Shown: piece after piece, positions 17,821 through 27,161 of the stretch
Layout of the letters: the number at the start of each line of letters is the position of its first letter
How positions within the stretch are numbered: position 1 is the first letter of the stretch
Source: Azospirillum sp. TSH58
GTDB taxonomy: Bacteria > Pseudomonadota > Alphaproteobacteria > Azospirillales > Azospirillaceae
Direction of reading: 5' to 3'
DNA: 64,000 nucleotides
Assembly (NCBI RefSeq): GCF_003119115.1
Contig: NZ_CP022364.1
Location: 768,501 to 832,500, forward strand
Position numbers and translations under genes: made by a program
The notes under the pieces: generated by a model
Seen by the model: the letters and a program-made list of their open reading frames with translations, nothing else
Databases searched by the model: none
What the model was told of the DNA's origin: nothing

Positions 17821-20800
17821 CGTCCTCCGACCCGACGCGCCACGGTGTCCAGCACATCCGCCATCGCCACCAGACGGCGGTCCACGGCCCCCGACAGCGC
17901 GGCCCGCTGCTCGTGATCCGCCCGCCCCAGGTCCACCACGTCTTCGCGCAGCCGCCCCACCACCACGGTCAGGGCGTTGATGGCACCGACCACCGGCTGC
18001 ACATCCAGGCGGGCCGCCACGGCAGCCGGCGCCTCGATCAGCCTGCGCGGCACCGGCACGCGGGAATCGAGGTCGGCGAACCCCCGCGGTGGCGCGACGA
18101 TACCCCCGGCCTCATAGCCGGACGCCGGAGGCGGCAGGGCATGGTGTTGCCGGATGTACTCCAGCACCGGATACGTCTCAGGGGTGACCGCCGGTTCCGG
18201 CGTGACGAACTCCCCACCGGCCAGCCAGATGGGGCGCCCGTCCGGGTAGCGCGCCAGCACGCTGTCTTTTCCGCGGACACCGTTGGCGACCGTTCCACCG
18301 CCCGCGTATCCGGGGATGACGCCGCCCTGTTCGAAGGCCACCCAGCTCCGTGGGTCGCTGGTGGGCCGGGTCCTGACCATGAGGCCATCGCCATCCACCG
18401 CCCGCTCAACCAACGACCGGACCGACTCCAGCAGCTTGCTGCTCGCCTCCGTCGCGACCTTGATCGCGGTCAGGATGCCCGACAGCTTGTCGTCCATGCT
18501 GCGCGAGATTTGGACAGTCTCCGTCGTCTCGACGCTTTGCTTGACCGTCTTGGTTTCCGTGCCGGAGGTGATCAGGGTGGAGCCCGTCGCCGGGGTCACC
18601 GTCTGGCCGATGGTGCGCGTCACCGAAGCCGGCAGGATGATGGCCGCCTGTTCGGCATCGGTCAGAGGGCGGCCAAGCTGCTGCTCGACGGTGCGGATCA
18701 CGCGGGCTGCCGCCACCAGCCCGGCCCGCTCCTCCACCGTCAGGTCGCGCCCCAGATACTGCCCGACCGTGCGGACAACAGCACCCCCGACCACAAGGGC
18801 GTCGGCCTCGCTGAAGGAAAGGTCCCGGCCCAGAAACTGGCTGATGCTGCGGATGACCTCGCCGGACTGCACCAGGGCGGCGGTCTCGGCTGTGGTCAGG
18901 GTACGGCCCATGGCCTGCACGATGGTTCGATCCACCGTGCCGCCCTGGATGAGCGTCGCCACCTCCGCCGCCGTCAGGGCGCGGCCTATGGCCTGCTCCA
19001 CCGAACGGATGACCGCACCGCCCGCCACCAGGGCGTCACGCTCCACCGACGACAGGTCCCGCCCCAGCACCTGTTGCACGTCACGGGTGACCAACTCGGC
19101 ATCCACCAGCCGCGCAAGGTCGGCGGGGGACAGAAGCTGCCCCAATCGCTCCTCAACCGTGCGCAGGATGACCGCCGTCTGCGTCAGGCGATTCCGCTCT
19201 TCCTCCGACAGGGCGTTCAGGCTTTCGGTGATCGTCCTGACCGTCGTCAGCTCCACCTGCACATTGACGGAGCCGCCCAGCTCGCGCAGAGCAGCCAGAA
19301 TCTGTTGGTCATAGCTGACGGTCGCCGGCAGGCCCGCGATGCTGGAGGTCACCCACCGTTCCATCGCCTGATATTCAGCTCCGGAGGCGTGCACGGCATC
19401 GGTGGCGGCCAGCAGGCGGTCGGCGGTGTCGGTGATCCGGCGGGAGGCGTCGGCGTCGCCGCCGCGGGCCAGCGACAGGTCGCGCGCGAATTGAGCCTGC
19501 GCGGCCTGCAACGCCTCTTCCGGGGATACGGAGGTGCTGGCGGTGCCGGCCCGCTGGTCCAGCCACTTCCGGGTGTCGCCGCCCGCCGATATCAGGGCCT
19601 GCTGCTTTGCCGTCAGCTCGGCAGTCGCCTGCGCCGCCGCCTTCGCGACCGCCGCCGCCTTTTCGGTCGCCTGCACTTCGATCAGCCGCGCCCGCACCGC
19701 GGCGTCGGTCACGTCGGCCAGTTCCTGCCGCTGGCGGATTTCCAGTTCCGCCATGTCGTAGGCGGCCTGCGACGCCTGCCCCAGCGCGACCTTTGCCGCC
19801 AGCTCGCGCATGGACAGGTCTTGGTTGACCGCCGCCCTGACCTGTTCGGCGCGCGTGGTCGCCCACAGCGCGCCCGTGTCTTCGCCCATGTCGCGCAGAA
19901 TCGCGGCGGTCTCGATCAGCTTCTGCAAGCCGTCGATACCGGCCCCGGCACTCACAAGGATCGATTCGAGCTGCTGCCCCAGCAGCCGCATGGCCGGCGC
20001 GGGGTCCAGCCCGGCCCCCATCAAGGCGACGGCGTTCTTGCGCCACGACTCCATCGCCGCGTTGATCGCGTCCACCGGCAGCCCCTTCAGCGCCCGGCTG
20101 GCCGCATCGATCATGCGGTTGGTGGCCTTCTCGAAGGAGTCCGACATGCCGGTGGTGGTCAGCCCCAGCTTGGCGGCCCGGTCGCGCGCTTCCTGGAACC
20201 CCACAGAGAGGGTGGTCAGTTGCTCGCTGAACTGGTCACCCGCCGCCTTGCCGACGCTGTCATAGGCATGGGCGAAATCGGTGGCGGCAAAGGTCAGGTT
20301 GCTGATGACTTCTTCCACCGGCTTGCCGATGGAAGCGTTCAGCGCGGCCCGAACATTCTCCGCTATGACCTTGTTGTCTTTGTTCGCGAACTCGGTTGCC
20401 CCGTCCTCCATGACCATCTGGAGAACGTCGGAAAACAGGCTCGTCAGCGCGGACGCCTGATCCGAGAAATCCTTCTTCTTGCCGCGCATCTCCGTGGTGA
20501 AGCGGCCATCCTTCTCCATCAGCGAGATAGCGGCCACATTCTCCATGAGCGTGGCGTTCTTGATCCCCACCGCCGACATGAGGGCGTTAAGCGACGCCGC
20601 GATGGCGTCCGTGACCCCGCGCGTCTTCGCCAGATCACCGCCATTGTCCGCAGCGGCGTCCCCCGTTTTCCAGACACCGCCGTCCAGCGTGAGATTCGCC
20701 CGGCTGTTCGGCCCGACGCTGGCCTTTTGGGTGCCCAGCATCCCCATGATGCCGCCCACCACGGCACCGATGGCAAGCCCCACCGGCCCACCCATCGCGC

Positions 20801-23800
20801 CAAGGCCCATGTAGGCCGCGAGAGCCGATGCACCGGCCCCGAGCGCCGCGCCCGACACTCCGCCAACGGCCTTCGAGTTGGTGGCGGTGCCCAGAAGGCC
20901 GCCCAGGTAGCCGCCCGCCGCACCGGCTCCAGCAGCGCCCAGATAGCCGCCCAGAGCGGACCCCGCGGAGGTTAGACCGCCACCGGAGGCCATGGCCGCA
21001 TCGCCGGCCCCCACCGCCATGGTCTGCGCGGCAGCGCCGGCCCCTTCCATGGCAGCGGTCGTGCCGCCCCCGCCCCAGGCGGCCATGACTGCATCGCCGG
21101 CAGCAACGGCGGTAAGGTCGGCGGCCCCGGTGACGGCTGCCGACGACGTGCCAAGCCCCAGCGCGCCACCGGCCCAATTCAGCGCTCCGTTGTAGAGGCT
21201 GCCCACCCCGATCTGATCACCAGCCCAGGACAGCGCCTTGCCGCTTGCCCAGTTCATCCCGGCGTTGCCGGCCTGCCCCAGCAGGCCGGAAGTCCCGGCG
21301 CCGGTCGCCGGGGCGGAGATGCCGAACAGGCCGGACGCCGACCCAACCACTTGGGTCACGACCGGCAGGACGATCCGAGTTTTCAGGAACTCCAGCGCGA
21401 TCCGGCGCAACAGGGCCTTGATCGCGTCGAGGATGCTGGTGGACTTGTCCTGCAACGTCATCGCGTCGAAGAGCGTTTCCGCCCAATCGGTCGCGATGGT
21501 GTCGGCGGTCTGCCGTACCGCGTCGGCATACGCCTTCAGCGCGTGGGTGTCCGCGATCTGCTCTTGCGTCGCAAGCCACCGCTGGGCGGCCTCCACCCCG
21601 ATCTCACCGGCCAGCCGGGCGGCCTGCTGTTGATTGCGCAGGCTGACCAGGGCGCGGTCGCGGGCCTGTTCCGTCTGCCCCATCAGCGCCAGTTCGGCCC
21701 GCGCATAGGACAGATCGTCGTCCGCCGACCGCAGTTCGGCGGCGGCCCGCCGCGCCCGGTTCTCCCCCTCCAGCGCGCGAATCTTCGCCTCGATGACACC
21801 GGCTTCCTTCGTCCCGGTGCCGATCCGTTGGCGGGCCAGATCCTCCGCGATCTTGTTCTGGATGTTGGCTTCGGCGACGGCTTCGCCGCCCTTCGCTTCG
21901 GCATCGGCCAGCCGGCGGGCGGCGGCCATCTGCGCGTCGGTTTCGGCCACCCACTTCGCCATGTCCAAGCGCTGCCGGGCGTCGGCTTCGGCGTTGACCA
22001 TCGCCGTCACTTGCCCACGCGCACCCTCCCCCAGCTTCAGCAGCCGGGTTTCGATTTCGATCTGCCGGTTCGCCGCCTCGACGGCTGCGGCGCCCTGCCC
22101 ATAGGCGTCGGCCAGCCGGATCGTGGAGGCCGTCTCCAGATTGGTTTGCGCGACGAGCTGGGCAAACTCACCGGAGAGCTGCGCCGTGGAGCTGGCCCCC
22201 ATCTGCGTCCACAGGGCTTGCAGTTCCGGCGGCAGCGTCGCCAGCGTCGCCCCGAAATCCTTCGTGGTCAGAATCGTCTTGGCCGTCTCGGCCCCCAGGC
22301 CAGGATATTCCAGCGCGGCTTTCGACAGCTCGACACGGTTCTGCGCTTCGGCCTTGGCCGTGTCGGTCAGGGCGCCGGCCAGCAGGCGGTTCGCGGTGGC
22401 CCGGCGCTGTTCCTCCGCCGTCCTCTCCTTCAGTTCGGCAGTCGAGGTCCGGGCAAGACCGATCCCGACAACCGCCGTTGCCGTCTGGTGCTGCTGATAG
22501 GCGGTGTCGCTGGAGTTGGTGCGGCGGTCCTGCAAGCCCGTCACCACGGGCGTCTTGACCTCCGGTTCCGGCCCGACGATTTCGGCCACGCGCCGGGCGA
22601 AGCCGGCGGGCAGGGCCAGCAGCTTCGCCTTGGCCGACAGGTCAGCGACCTTCGACACCGCGGCATCGACCGCGCCGGCCATCTGGTTGAAGCCGGTGGA
22701 CGCGGACGCAGCGTTCCTGCCCGCGTCCAGCACCGCCCGCGCCGCCGCGTCCGCCGGGTTCTTCAGCAGGGCAAGACGCGCCTCCAGCTCCTTCGCAGCC
22801 TGCGCCGCCTCCCCGGCCTTCGTGGCGGGGTCGGCCAGTTTCCGCGCGAGGTCGAGCAGCGGGCCACCGGCCGCACCAGCCTCCCGCCCGATGGAATCGA
22901 GCGTCTGCACCAGGGACGCGATGGCCTGAGGATCGTCCTTCGCCGCCGTCCGGAACGCCTCGAAAGCCGCGCGCAGGCGGTCCACCTGCTGCGCGGCCAG
23001 CCCCATCCGCTCGAAGGCGCGCACCTCCGTCAGGTTGTCCGACCCGTGGTTGCCTTCCACGATGGCGAAGGGCGAGGCCCCGGACACGACCACATCCTGC
23101 TGCGCGGCCCGCCGGAGTGCGGCGATGGCGTCACGCTGCTTCTGCAACGCCTCCTCTAGCTTCAGGCCGGTGACGGTCTTCATGCTGTCGGACAGGCGCT
23201 CATAGCCACGGGCAAGCGCGTCCACGTCCGTGGACGATTCCTGCATCGCGTTCCGGGCGGCCTCTTGCGCCGCGGTGAACGCTTCCGTTGCGCGCTCCGC
23301 CTCCGTCGAGCGGGTGGCGACGAAGGCGATGGCTCCGGCCAAGCCGAGAATCGCGGCCCCCACCGGACCGCCGACAAGGTCCAGAGCCCCATTCAATGTG
23401 GCCATGGCGGCAGCGCTCACACGGGCGGACAGGGACGCCTTCTGCATCGCCACATCATGCGCGACCGTTGCCAGGGCCGCCCGCTCGTCCGCCGCCGTCT
23501 TCGCGGCGGTGGCGACCGCCAGTTCGCCTTCGACAGCACGGAGCTGCCGGGTGTGAGCGATCATGGCGGCGGTGGCGGTGTTCTGTTCCGACAGTGCCTT
23601 CGCCGCGACCTGTCGCCGTCCCGTGGCGGTGACGATGCCCTGCGCCATTTCGTACCGGGCCGCCGCCTCGGCACGCTGGGCGGTCGCCGCAGCGGCGAGC
23701 TGGGCGGCCTCCGCCCGCGCCGTCTCCAAGCCCTGCACACGGGCCGCCGCCGCCGCCTGTTCGGCGCGGGCCATGGACAGGGTTTCCACGGCCATCATCT

Positions 23801-24893
23801 GGCTGGAGCGCGCCGCCCCAGGCATCACGCTGGAATAAGCGGTCACCGCGTCGGCGCCGCGCAGGATCGCCGCTTCCGCCCCGACGATCTGCCCGGCGAG
23901 GTTTGCAAAGGCCGCCGTGCCCTGCACCAAGGCCGGCAGCATGGGACCAAGGCCACGCGCGACAAGCACGGTCGCGAGCGCGCCGCCGGCCATGACGGCG
24001 ACCGACGCGGCGTGGTCCAGGTCGGCGGAAAAGTCGATGATGGCGCGGGCCATCATCGTGGTTGCCCCAACCGATTCGTCGGAACGACCGATCAGCCGGC
24101 CAAGGGCGTTGTCGAAGACCGTCCCGGCCTCCGCCATGGTCGGCGTGAGCTTGGAGAACTCCGCCTCGATCTTCGGCACCTGCGACAGGAAGGCTGCGAA
24201 GAATTCGCGGTTGCTGACCTTGCCGTCATCGATCAGCCGCTTCAGCCGTCCGACGCTGCCGCCCGCCGCCTCCAACCCATCGGCGACCGCCTGCGCGATC
24301 CGGGGCGCCCCGTCCAAGACGGAATTGTATTCCTCCGCCTGCACACGGACGGAGTTGAGCAGTTGCCCGAGCTGCTGGATGGCCCCCGCCTGTTCCTGCG
24401 CGCTCTTCCCACCAAGGGAGGTGGCGAGCGCCGCACCTTCGGCGAAGCGGCGCAGTTGATCCTGACTGGCCCCCAGCTCCGACGCGGCCTTGGCCCCGCG
24501 CGTGTAAAGATCGACCACGGAGCCATAGGCTTGCCGGCTCTTCTGCGCCGTGGCGAACAGGGCATCCTGCGCGCCGCGCAGCTCCGCCGTGCCCTGCGTG
24601 ACCAGCGCAAGCTGATTGCCCGTCTGCTTCCAGGCGTCGGCCTGCCGAATGATCCGATCAACGGTCAGGGCGCCGCCGGCCACCAGACCGCCGATGCCGG
24701 CGATCTGCGAGGCCACCGACCGCAGGGCCGACACCGCAGTGGTGTTCAACCGGCTGCACACGTCATCGATTCGCCGCGTCCGGGATTCGATGACCCTCGT
24801 CATCTGATCCGCAGCATCGGAGGCGCGCTTGAACCCGCGCTCCATCGGCGCGGAATCGGCGCGCAGGTCTACGAACAGACCTTCCTGTTCCAT
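17817..24893 (-). CDS. Phage tail tape measure protein (2358 residues)
   Basis: The N-terminus (about 60-310; ADAWKQTGNQLALVTQG, AYGSVVDLYTRGAKA, GAIQQLGQLLNSVRVQAEEYNSVLDGAPRIA) is the tape-measure core domain of lambda-like phages. Long Ala/Glu-rich coiled coils and a hydrophobic Gly-rich stretch (around 1180-1380) follow. Near the C-terminus are seven tandem 26-residue repeats and then the typical GGVIPGYAGGGTV ... WLAGGEFVTPEPAV end. By the usual rule of about 1.5 angstrom per residue, the tail would be very long (about 350 nm), although repeats and unusual domains may not count. It guides tube polymerisation and enters the host envelope during DNA ejection. Confidence 0.93.
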   Translation of the reverse strand: MEQEGLFVDLRADSAPMERGFKRASDAADQMTRVIESRTRRIDDVCSRLNTTAVSALRSVASQIAGIGGLVAGGALTVDRIIRQADAWKQTGNQLALVTQGTAELRGAQDALFATAQKSRQAYGSVVDLYTRGAKAASELGASQDQLRRFAEGAALATSLGGKSAQEQAGAIQQLGQLLNSVRVQAEEYNSVLDGAPRIAQAVADGLEAAGGSVGRLKRLIDDGKVSNREFFAAFLSQVPKIEAEFSKLTPTMAEAGTVFDNALGRLIGRSDESVGATTMMARAIIDFSADLDHAASVAVMAGGALATVLVARGLGPMLPALVQGTAAFANLAGQIVGAEAAILRGADAVTAYSSVMPGAARSSQMMAVETLSMARAEQAAAAARVQGLETARAEAAQLAAAATAQRAEAAARYEMAQGIVTATGRRQVAAKALSEQNTATAAMIAHTRQLRAVEGELAVATAAKTAADERAALATVAHDVAMQKASLSARVSAAAMATLNGALDLVGGPVGAAILGLAGAIAFVATRSTEAERATEAFTAAQEAARNAMQESSTDVDALARGYERLSDSMKTVTGLKLEEALQKQRDAIAALRRAAQQDVVVSGASPFAIVEGNHGSDNLTEVRAFERMGLAAQQVDRLRAAFEAFRTAAKDDPQAIASLVQTLDSIGREAGAAGGPLLDLARKLADPATKAGEAAQAAKELEARLALLKNPADAAARAVLDAGRNAASASTGFNQMAGAVDAAVSKVADLSAKAKLLALPAGFARRVAEIVGPEPEVKTPVVTGLQDRRTNSSDTAYQQHQTATAVVGIGLARTSTAELKERTAEEQRRATANRLLAGALTDTAKAEAQNRVELSKAALEYPGLGAETAKTILTTKDFGATLATLPPELQALWTQMGASSTAQLSGEFAQLVAQTNLETASTIRLADAYGQGAAAVEAANRQIEIETRLLKLGEGARGQVTAMVNAEADARQRLDMAKWVAETDAQMAAARRLADAEAKGGEAVAEANIQNKIAEDLARQRIGTGTKEAGVIEAKIRALEGENRARRAAAELRSADDDLSYARAELALMGQTEQARDRALVSLRNQQQAARLAGEIGVEAAQRWLATQEQIADTHALKAYADAVRQTADTIATDWAETLFDAMTLQDKSTSILDAIKALLRRIALEFLKTRIVLPVVTQVVGSASGLFGISAPATGAGTSGLLGQAGNAGMNWASGKALSWAGDQIGVGSLYNGALNWAGGALGLGTSSAAVTGAADLTAVAAGDAVMAAWGGGGTTAAMEGAGAAAQTMAVGAGDAAMASGGGLTSAGSALGGYLGAAGAGAAGGYLGGLLGTATNSKAVGGVSGAALGAGASALAAYMGLGAMGGPVGLAIGAVVGGIMGMLGTQKASVGPNSRANLTLDGGVWKTGDAAADNGGDLAKTRGVTDAIAASLNALMSAVGIKNATLMENVAAISLMEKDGRFTTEMRGKKKDFSDQASALTSLFSDVLQMVMEDGATEFANKDNKVIAENVRAALNASIGKPVEEVISNLTFAATDFAHAYDSVGKAAGDQFSEQLTTLSVGFQEARDRAAKLGLTTTGMSDSFEKATNRMIDAASRALKGLPVDAINAAMESWRKNAVALMGAGLDPAPAMRLLGQQLESILVSAGAGIDGLQKLIETAAILRDMGEDTGALWATTRAEQVRAAVNQDLSMRELAAKVALGQASQAAYDMAELEIRQRQELADVTDAAVRARLIEVQATEKAAAVAKAAAQATAELTAKQQALISAGGDTRKWLDQRAGTASTSVSPEEALQAAQAQFARDLSLARGGDADASRRITDTADRLLAATDAVHASGAEYQAMERWVTSSIAGLPATVSYDQQILAALRELGGSVNVQVELTTVRTITESLNALSEEERNRLTQTAVILRTVEERLGQLLSPADLARLVDAELVTRDVQQVLGRDLSSVERDALVAGGAVIRSVEQAIGRALTAAEVATLIQGGTVDRTIVQAMGRTLTTAETAALVQSGEVIRSISQFLGRDLSFSEADALVVGGAVVRTVGQYLGRDLTVEERAGLVAAARVIRTVEQQLGRPLTDAEQAAIILPASVTRTIGQTVTPATGSTLITSGTETKTVKQSVETTETVQISRSMDDKLSGILTAIKVATEASSKLLESVRSLVERAVDGDGLMVRTRPTSDPRSWVAFEQGGVIPGYAGGGTVANGVRGKDSVLARYPDGRPIWLAGGEFVTPEPAVTPETYPVLEYIRQHHALPPPASGYEAGGIVAPPRGFADLDSRVPVPRRLIEAPAAVAARLDVQPVVGAINALTVVVGRLREDVVDLGRADHEQRAALSGAVDRRLVAMADVLDTVARRVGGR
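18610..19180 (-). repeat. Tandem 26-residue repeats in the tape measure protein
   Basis: Seven degenerate 78-bp units plus a partial one, consensus VxR-(S/T)-(V/I)-xQxLGRxLTxxE-xxxLVxxG. For example VIRSVEQAIGRALTAAEVAT, VIRSISQFLGRDLSFSEADA and VIRTVEQQLGRPLTDAEQAA. Protein identity is clear while DNA has diverged, so the array is old or under selection. Confidence 0.85.
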
Positions 24894-24955
24894 CTGTCGA
24901 TTACCTCGGTATGCGGCGGGAAGCGGTCAGCGCACGGCGCGGGGGAAGGAAGCGG

Positions 24956-24983
24956 TTGACTTGACGCCAGCGGGGGCTATGGA
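24956..24983 (+). promoter_or_regulatory. Candidate sigma70 promoter of the opposite-strand moron
   Basis: TTGACT, a 16-bp spacer and TATGGA, about 35 bp before the moron start. The -35 is good and the -10 weak. It lies in the gap between convergently oriented phage genes, facing against the late operon. Confidence 0.4.
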
Positions 24984-25017
24984 ATGCAGGGCGATGCAAC
25001 CTGAGGGAGCCACCTGA

Positions 25018-25449
25018 ATGGTGGTGTTTCTGCTCTTCCTGATCCTGTGTGCCCTGCTGTTCGGCGCGGGCCCGGTGGTCGGCGCCATCGGAACGGTGCT
25101 CGGGTTCATCGGGCTGTTCATCGCGATCACGGTCGGGATCGTGGTGATCGAAGCCTTCTGGTTCACCATTCTGAAGATCGTGGGCGGCTTGGTGGCGCTG
25201 GTGGCGGTGGCGTTCATCGCCCTCCTGCTCATCGACCGAAAGCCGAAGGCCAGCGTCCAGGTGGCGACGGGGCTGCCCCCCGAACCGCCGCCCCGCGAGC
25301 TGGAGTTTTCCGAACGGGTCGCCCTGCTGAACGAAGACACCGCCTTGCGGCGTGAGCTGGAGAGCCTGGAGCGGAGCGTGGGGATCACCGACCGCGTTCT
25401 GGCGATCCGCAAGCGCCGGCAGGAAATCACTGCACGCCTGAATGCTTGA
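25018..25449 (+). CDS. Opposite-strand membrane protein (phage moron)
   Basis: 143 residues. Residues 1-72 are almost entirely hydrophobic (two or three transmembrane helices: VVFLLFLILCALLFGAGPVV, TVLGFIGLFIAITVGIVVIE, VGGLVALVAVAFIALLLIDR). The rest is a cytosolic charged tail with a coiled-coil-like end (NEDTALRRELESLERSV). GAGGGAG precedes ATG 25018. It is the only rightward gene inside the leftward structural operon, set between tape measure and tail chaperone genes, and has its own promoter and terminator hairpin. That is the classic moron layout. Superinfection exclusion is a reasonable guess only. Confidence 0.75.
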   Translation: MVVFLLFLILCALLFGAGPVVGAIGTVLGFIGLFIAITVGIVVIEAFWFTILKIVGGLVALVAVAFIALLLIDRKPKASVQVATGLPPEPPPRELEFSERVALLNEDTALRRELESLERSVGITDRVLAIRKRRQEITARLNA

Positions 25450-25450
25450 G

Positions 25451-25469
25451 GGGGCGTTCATCACGCCCC
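25451..25469. terminator. Hairpin between convergent moron and tail chaperone gene
   Basis: GGGGCGT-tcatc-ACGCCCC, a 7-bp perfect stem followed by TT. It overlaps the stop of the opposing gene. Confidence 0.5.
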
Positions 25470-25715
25470 TTCCCCGCCGGCAGCCCGCGTCTCCAGCATC
25501 TGCATGAACGCCGCCAGCCCATCGTCTTCCGACCGGGGCGTGCGCGGCATCGCCGGACCATTCTTGGCCCGGTTCCGCGCCCACATTTCGTTGGTCATTT
25601 CCAGGTGCTCGATGCGGGCGCGGTACAGATGCTCGATGACGTGGATGGAGGCGTCCAGCGTGTCGGCCAGCGACCATTCCAGCCAGACGCAGCCCCATTC
25701 CAACAGCCGCTCCAC
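25461..25715 (-). CDS. Tail assembly chaperone, downstream frame (gpT-like)
   Basis: 84 residues if started at 25715 (MERLLEWGC). The same frame is open upstream across the previous gene's stop and encodes PSARLTPGEYVERLLEWG there, which looks like real protein. It is therefore probably expressed mostly as the C-terminal part of a -1 frameshift fusion with the upstream gene, as in lambda G-GT. It lies just before the tape measure gene (with the moron inserted between), the expected place for a tape-measure chaperone. Confidence 0.7.
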   Translation of the reverse strand: MERLLEWGCVWLEWSLADTLDASIHVIEHLYRARIEHLEMTNEMWARNRAKNGPAMPRTPRSEDDGLAAFMQMLETRAAGGEGA

Positions 25716-25729
25716 ATACTCGCCCGGCG

Positions 25730-26134
25730 TCAGGCGTGCGGAGGGTTTTCCTCGTCCTCCGCGTCGCCGGCCTCCTCCGCTTCGGCCTTCGCGGCGGCCT
25801 TGGCCTGCTGCTCCGCCTGCACCTCCTCCATCGACTTGCCGGCGTTGAACAGGCGGTAGACGTAGTCGGAGCAGGGGTTGGACGCAGCGAACACACCGGT
25901 CAGCATGATCTTGCCGGACAGCTCCTTCGCCTGCGCGTCGTTGAGGCCCAGGCCGGCGCGGAGCACGGTCTTGATGGTGTCCACATGCCCCACCGCCAGA
26001 CGCTGAAGATGGACAGAATAGCTGTCCACCGTGCTGGACAGCAGGTTGAACGCCTTGACGGTGGGCACCAGCGTGACGGACTCGCCCGCCAGATCGAAGG
26101 TGACGCTGCCCTTGGTGAGAACGGTTTCGGCCAT
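25730..26134 (-). CDS. Tail assembly chaperone, upstream frame (gpG-like)
   Basis: 134 residues from ATG 26134, which has AAGGA at proper distance; a start 51 bp further upstream lacks one. MAETVLTKGSVTFDLAGESVTLVPTVKAFNLLS resembles the small proteins between major tail protein and tape measure genes in alphaproteobacterial siphoviruses. The C-terminus is a Lys/Glu/Ala-rich tail. Near its end lies A-AAC-CCT, a canonical X-XXY-YYZ slippery heptamer in the right phase to shift -1 into the next frame. Confidence 0.75.
   Translation of the reverse strand: MAETVLTKGSVTFDLAGESVTLVPTVKAFNLLSSTVDSYSVHLQRLAVGHVDTIKTVLRAGLGLNDAQAKELSGKIMLTGVFAASNPCSDYVYRLFNAGKSMEEVQAEQQAKAAAKAEAEEAGDAEDEENPPHA
25742..25748 (-). 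promoter_or_regulatory. Slippery heptamer for -1 frameshift
   Basis: On the minus strand the upstream gene reads gaa-aac-cct. The heptamer A-AAC-CCT fits X-XXY-YYZ, and a -1 slip continues as ccc-tcc-gca-cgc-ctg-acg in the downstream chaperone frame. Confidence 0.6.
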
Positions 26135-26221
26135 GGCCGCAGATTCCTTCTGGAAACGATGATGGCCGGCGGAGGCGCCGGCCATTCAGGGTGGATGATG
26201 GAAGGGGAAAGGGCTGACCGA

Positions 26222-26710
26222 TCAGGGCGTGCCCGGAGCGCGGTCGCCCTTCATGATGCGGCCGTTGATGCGGCAGGAGTAGGTGAGGCCGATCACGCGC
26301 TTGCCGTCGCCCAGGACGTGCTTCCAGGACATCACCGCCGCGGGGAAGAACAGGCGCGTCGGCTTGCTGTTGGTGCCGCCGGGATCGTCGTTGTAGGCGA
26401 CTTTGACGTTGATGTCGTTCAGGGCCTCGAACGCCGCCTGCATGGCGGTCTGTCCCGGATCGGACGGGTCCCAGTTCAGTTCGATCTGGAACTCGCCACG
26501 GTTCACGGGGCCCTTCAGGACGTGGTCTTCGCCCTCGTCCACGTCCGTGTATTCGATGGCCGCCGCGGTTTCGCCGATTTCGCCGTAGCTGCTGAAGCGC
26601 TTCACGCGCACCCAGGTCAGCGCGTCATACGCGGCGACATTGGCGCACGCCGTGCCGGCGGCCTCCATGAAGACTTTCGCTTTGGTCGAGGCAATGGGTC
26701 CGGACACCAT
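26222..26710 (-). CDS. Major tail (tube) protein
   Basis: 162 residues. Acidic, beta-rich protein with VRVKRFSSYGEIGETAAAIEYTDVDEG and VNRGEFQIELNWDPSDPGQTAMQAAFEAL, the pattern of phage tail tube proteins with a lambda gpV-like N-terminal domain. Position between the tail terminator gene and the tail chaperones is canonical. It forms the hexameric tube of the tail. Confidence 0.88.
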   Translation of the reverse strand: MVSGPIASTKAKVFMEAAGTACANVAAYDALTWVRVKRFSSYGEIGETAAAIEYTDVDEGEDHVLKGPVNRGEFQIELNWDPSDPGQTAMQAAFEALNDINVKVAYNDDPGGTNSKPTRLFFPAAVMSWKHVLGDGKRVIGLTYSCRINGRIMKGDRAPGTP

Positions 26711-26753
26711 GGCCGGGGCTCCTTCTCTTCAGGTGGTGGAGGGTTGGGTGGGA

Positions 26754-27161
26754 TCAGTCCGGGTCGCTGGCGATCAGCGCCCGGAATCGGATGACGCCGT
26801 GACGGGTCTTCCCGTCCGGCTCGGTGAACGACCGTTCCGACGTGCAGCGGAACGAGACCAGGGAGAGGCCCGCGCTTAGCGGCAGGGCGCGGTTGTGCAG
26901 GGCCGCCCGCACCTTGCCCATCAGTTCCTTCACCTCTTTGTGGCCGTCGTAGCGGCTCCAGAGGTGGATCGTCACGTCGATGTCTTCGCCGTCCGCGTCC
27001 AGGGCGACGGGCCAATCCACAGAGCTGTCATCACCAACGACCACGTACGGAAACGCGGCGTCGGCGGGCACTCCGTCATAGACGGGCACCGGCTGGACCG
27101 CAGCCCGCAGGGCCGCGAAGACAGCCACTTGCAGCGGCCAGGAGGCGGCAACAGCCGTCAT
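26754..27161 (-). CDS. Tail terminator/completion protein (DUF3168)
   Basis: 135 residues. PLQVAVFAALRAAVQPVPVYDGVPADAAFPYVVVGDD and the WSRYDGHKEVKELMGKVRAALHN segment are the DUF3168 signature. DUF3168 proteins cap the tail tube and join it to the head. Starts in an ATGA overlap with the upstream gp10-like gene. Confidence 0.88.
   Translation of the reverse strand: MTAVAASWPLQVAVFAALRAAVQPVPVYDGVPADAAFPYVVVGDDSSVDWPVALDADGEDIDVTIHLWSRYDGHKEVKELMGKVRAALHNRALPLSAGLSLVSFRCTSERSFTEPDGKTRHGVIRFRALIASDPD

Noticed and set aside
17913..20975. 1020-residue plus-strand open frame
   Set aside because: Antisense to the tape measure gene, low-complexity His/Arg/Gly composition, no ribosome site.
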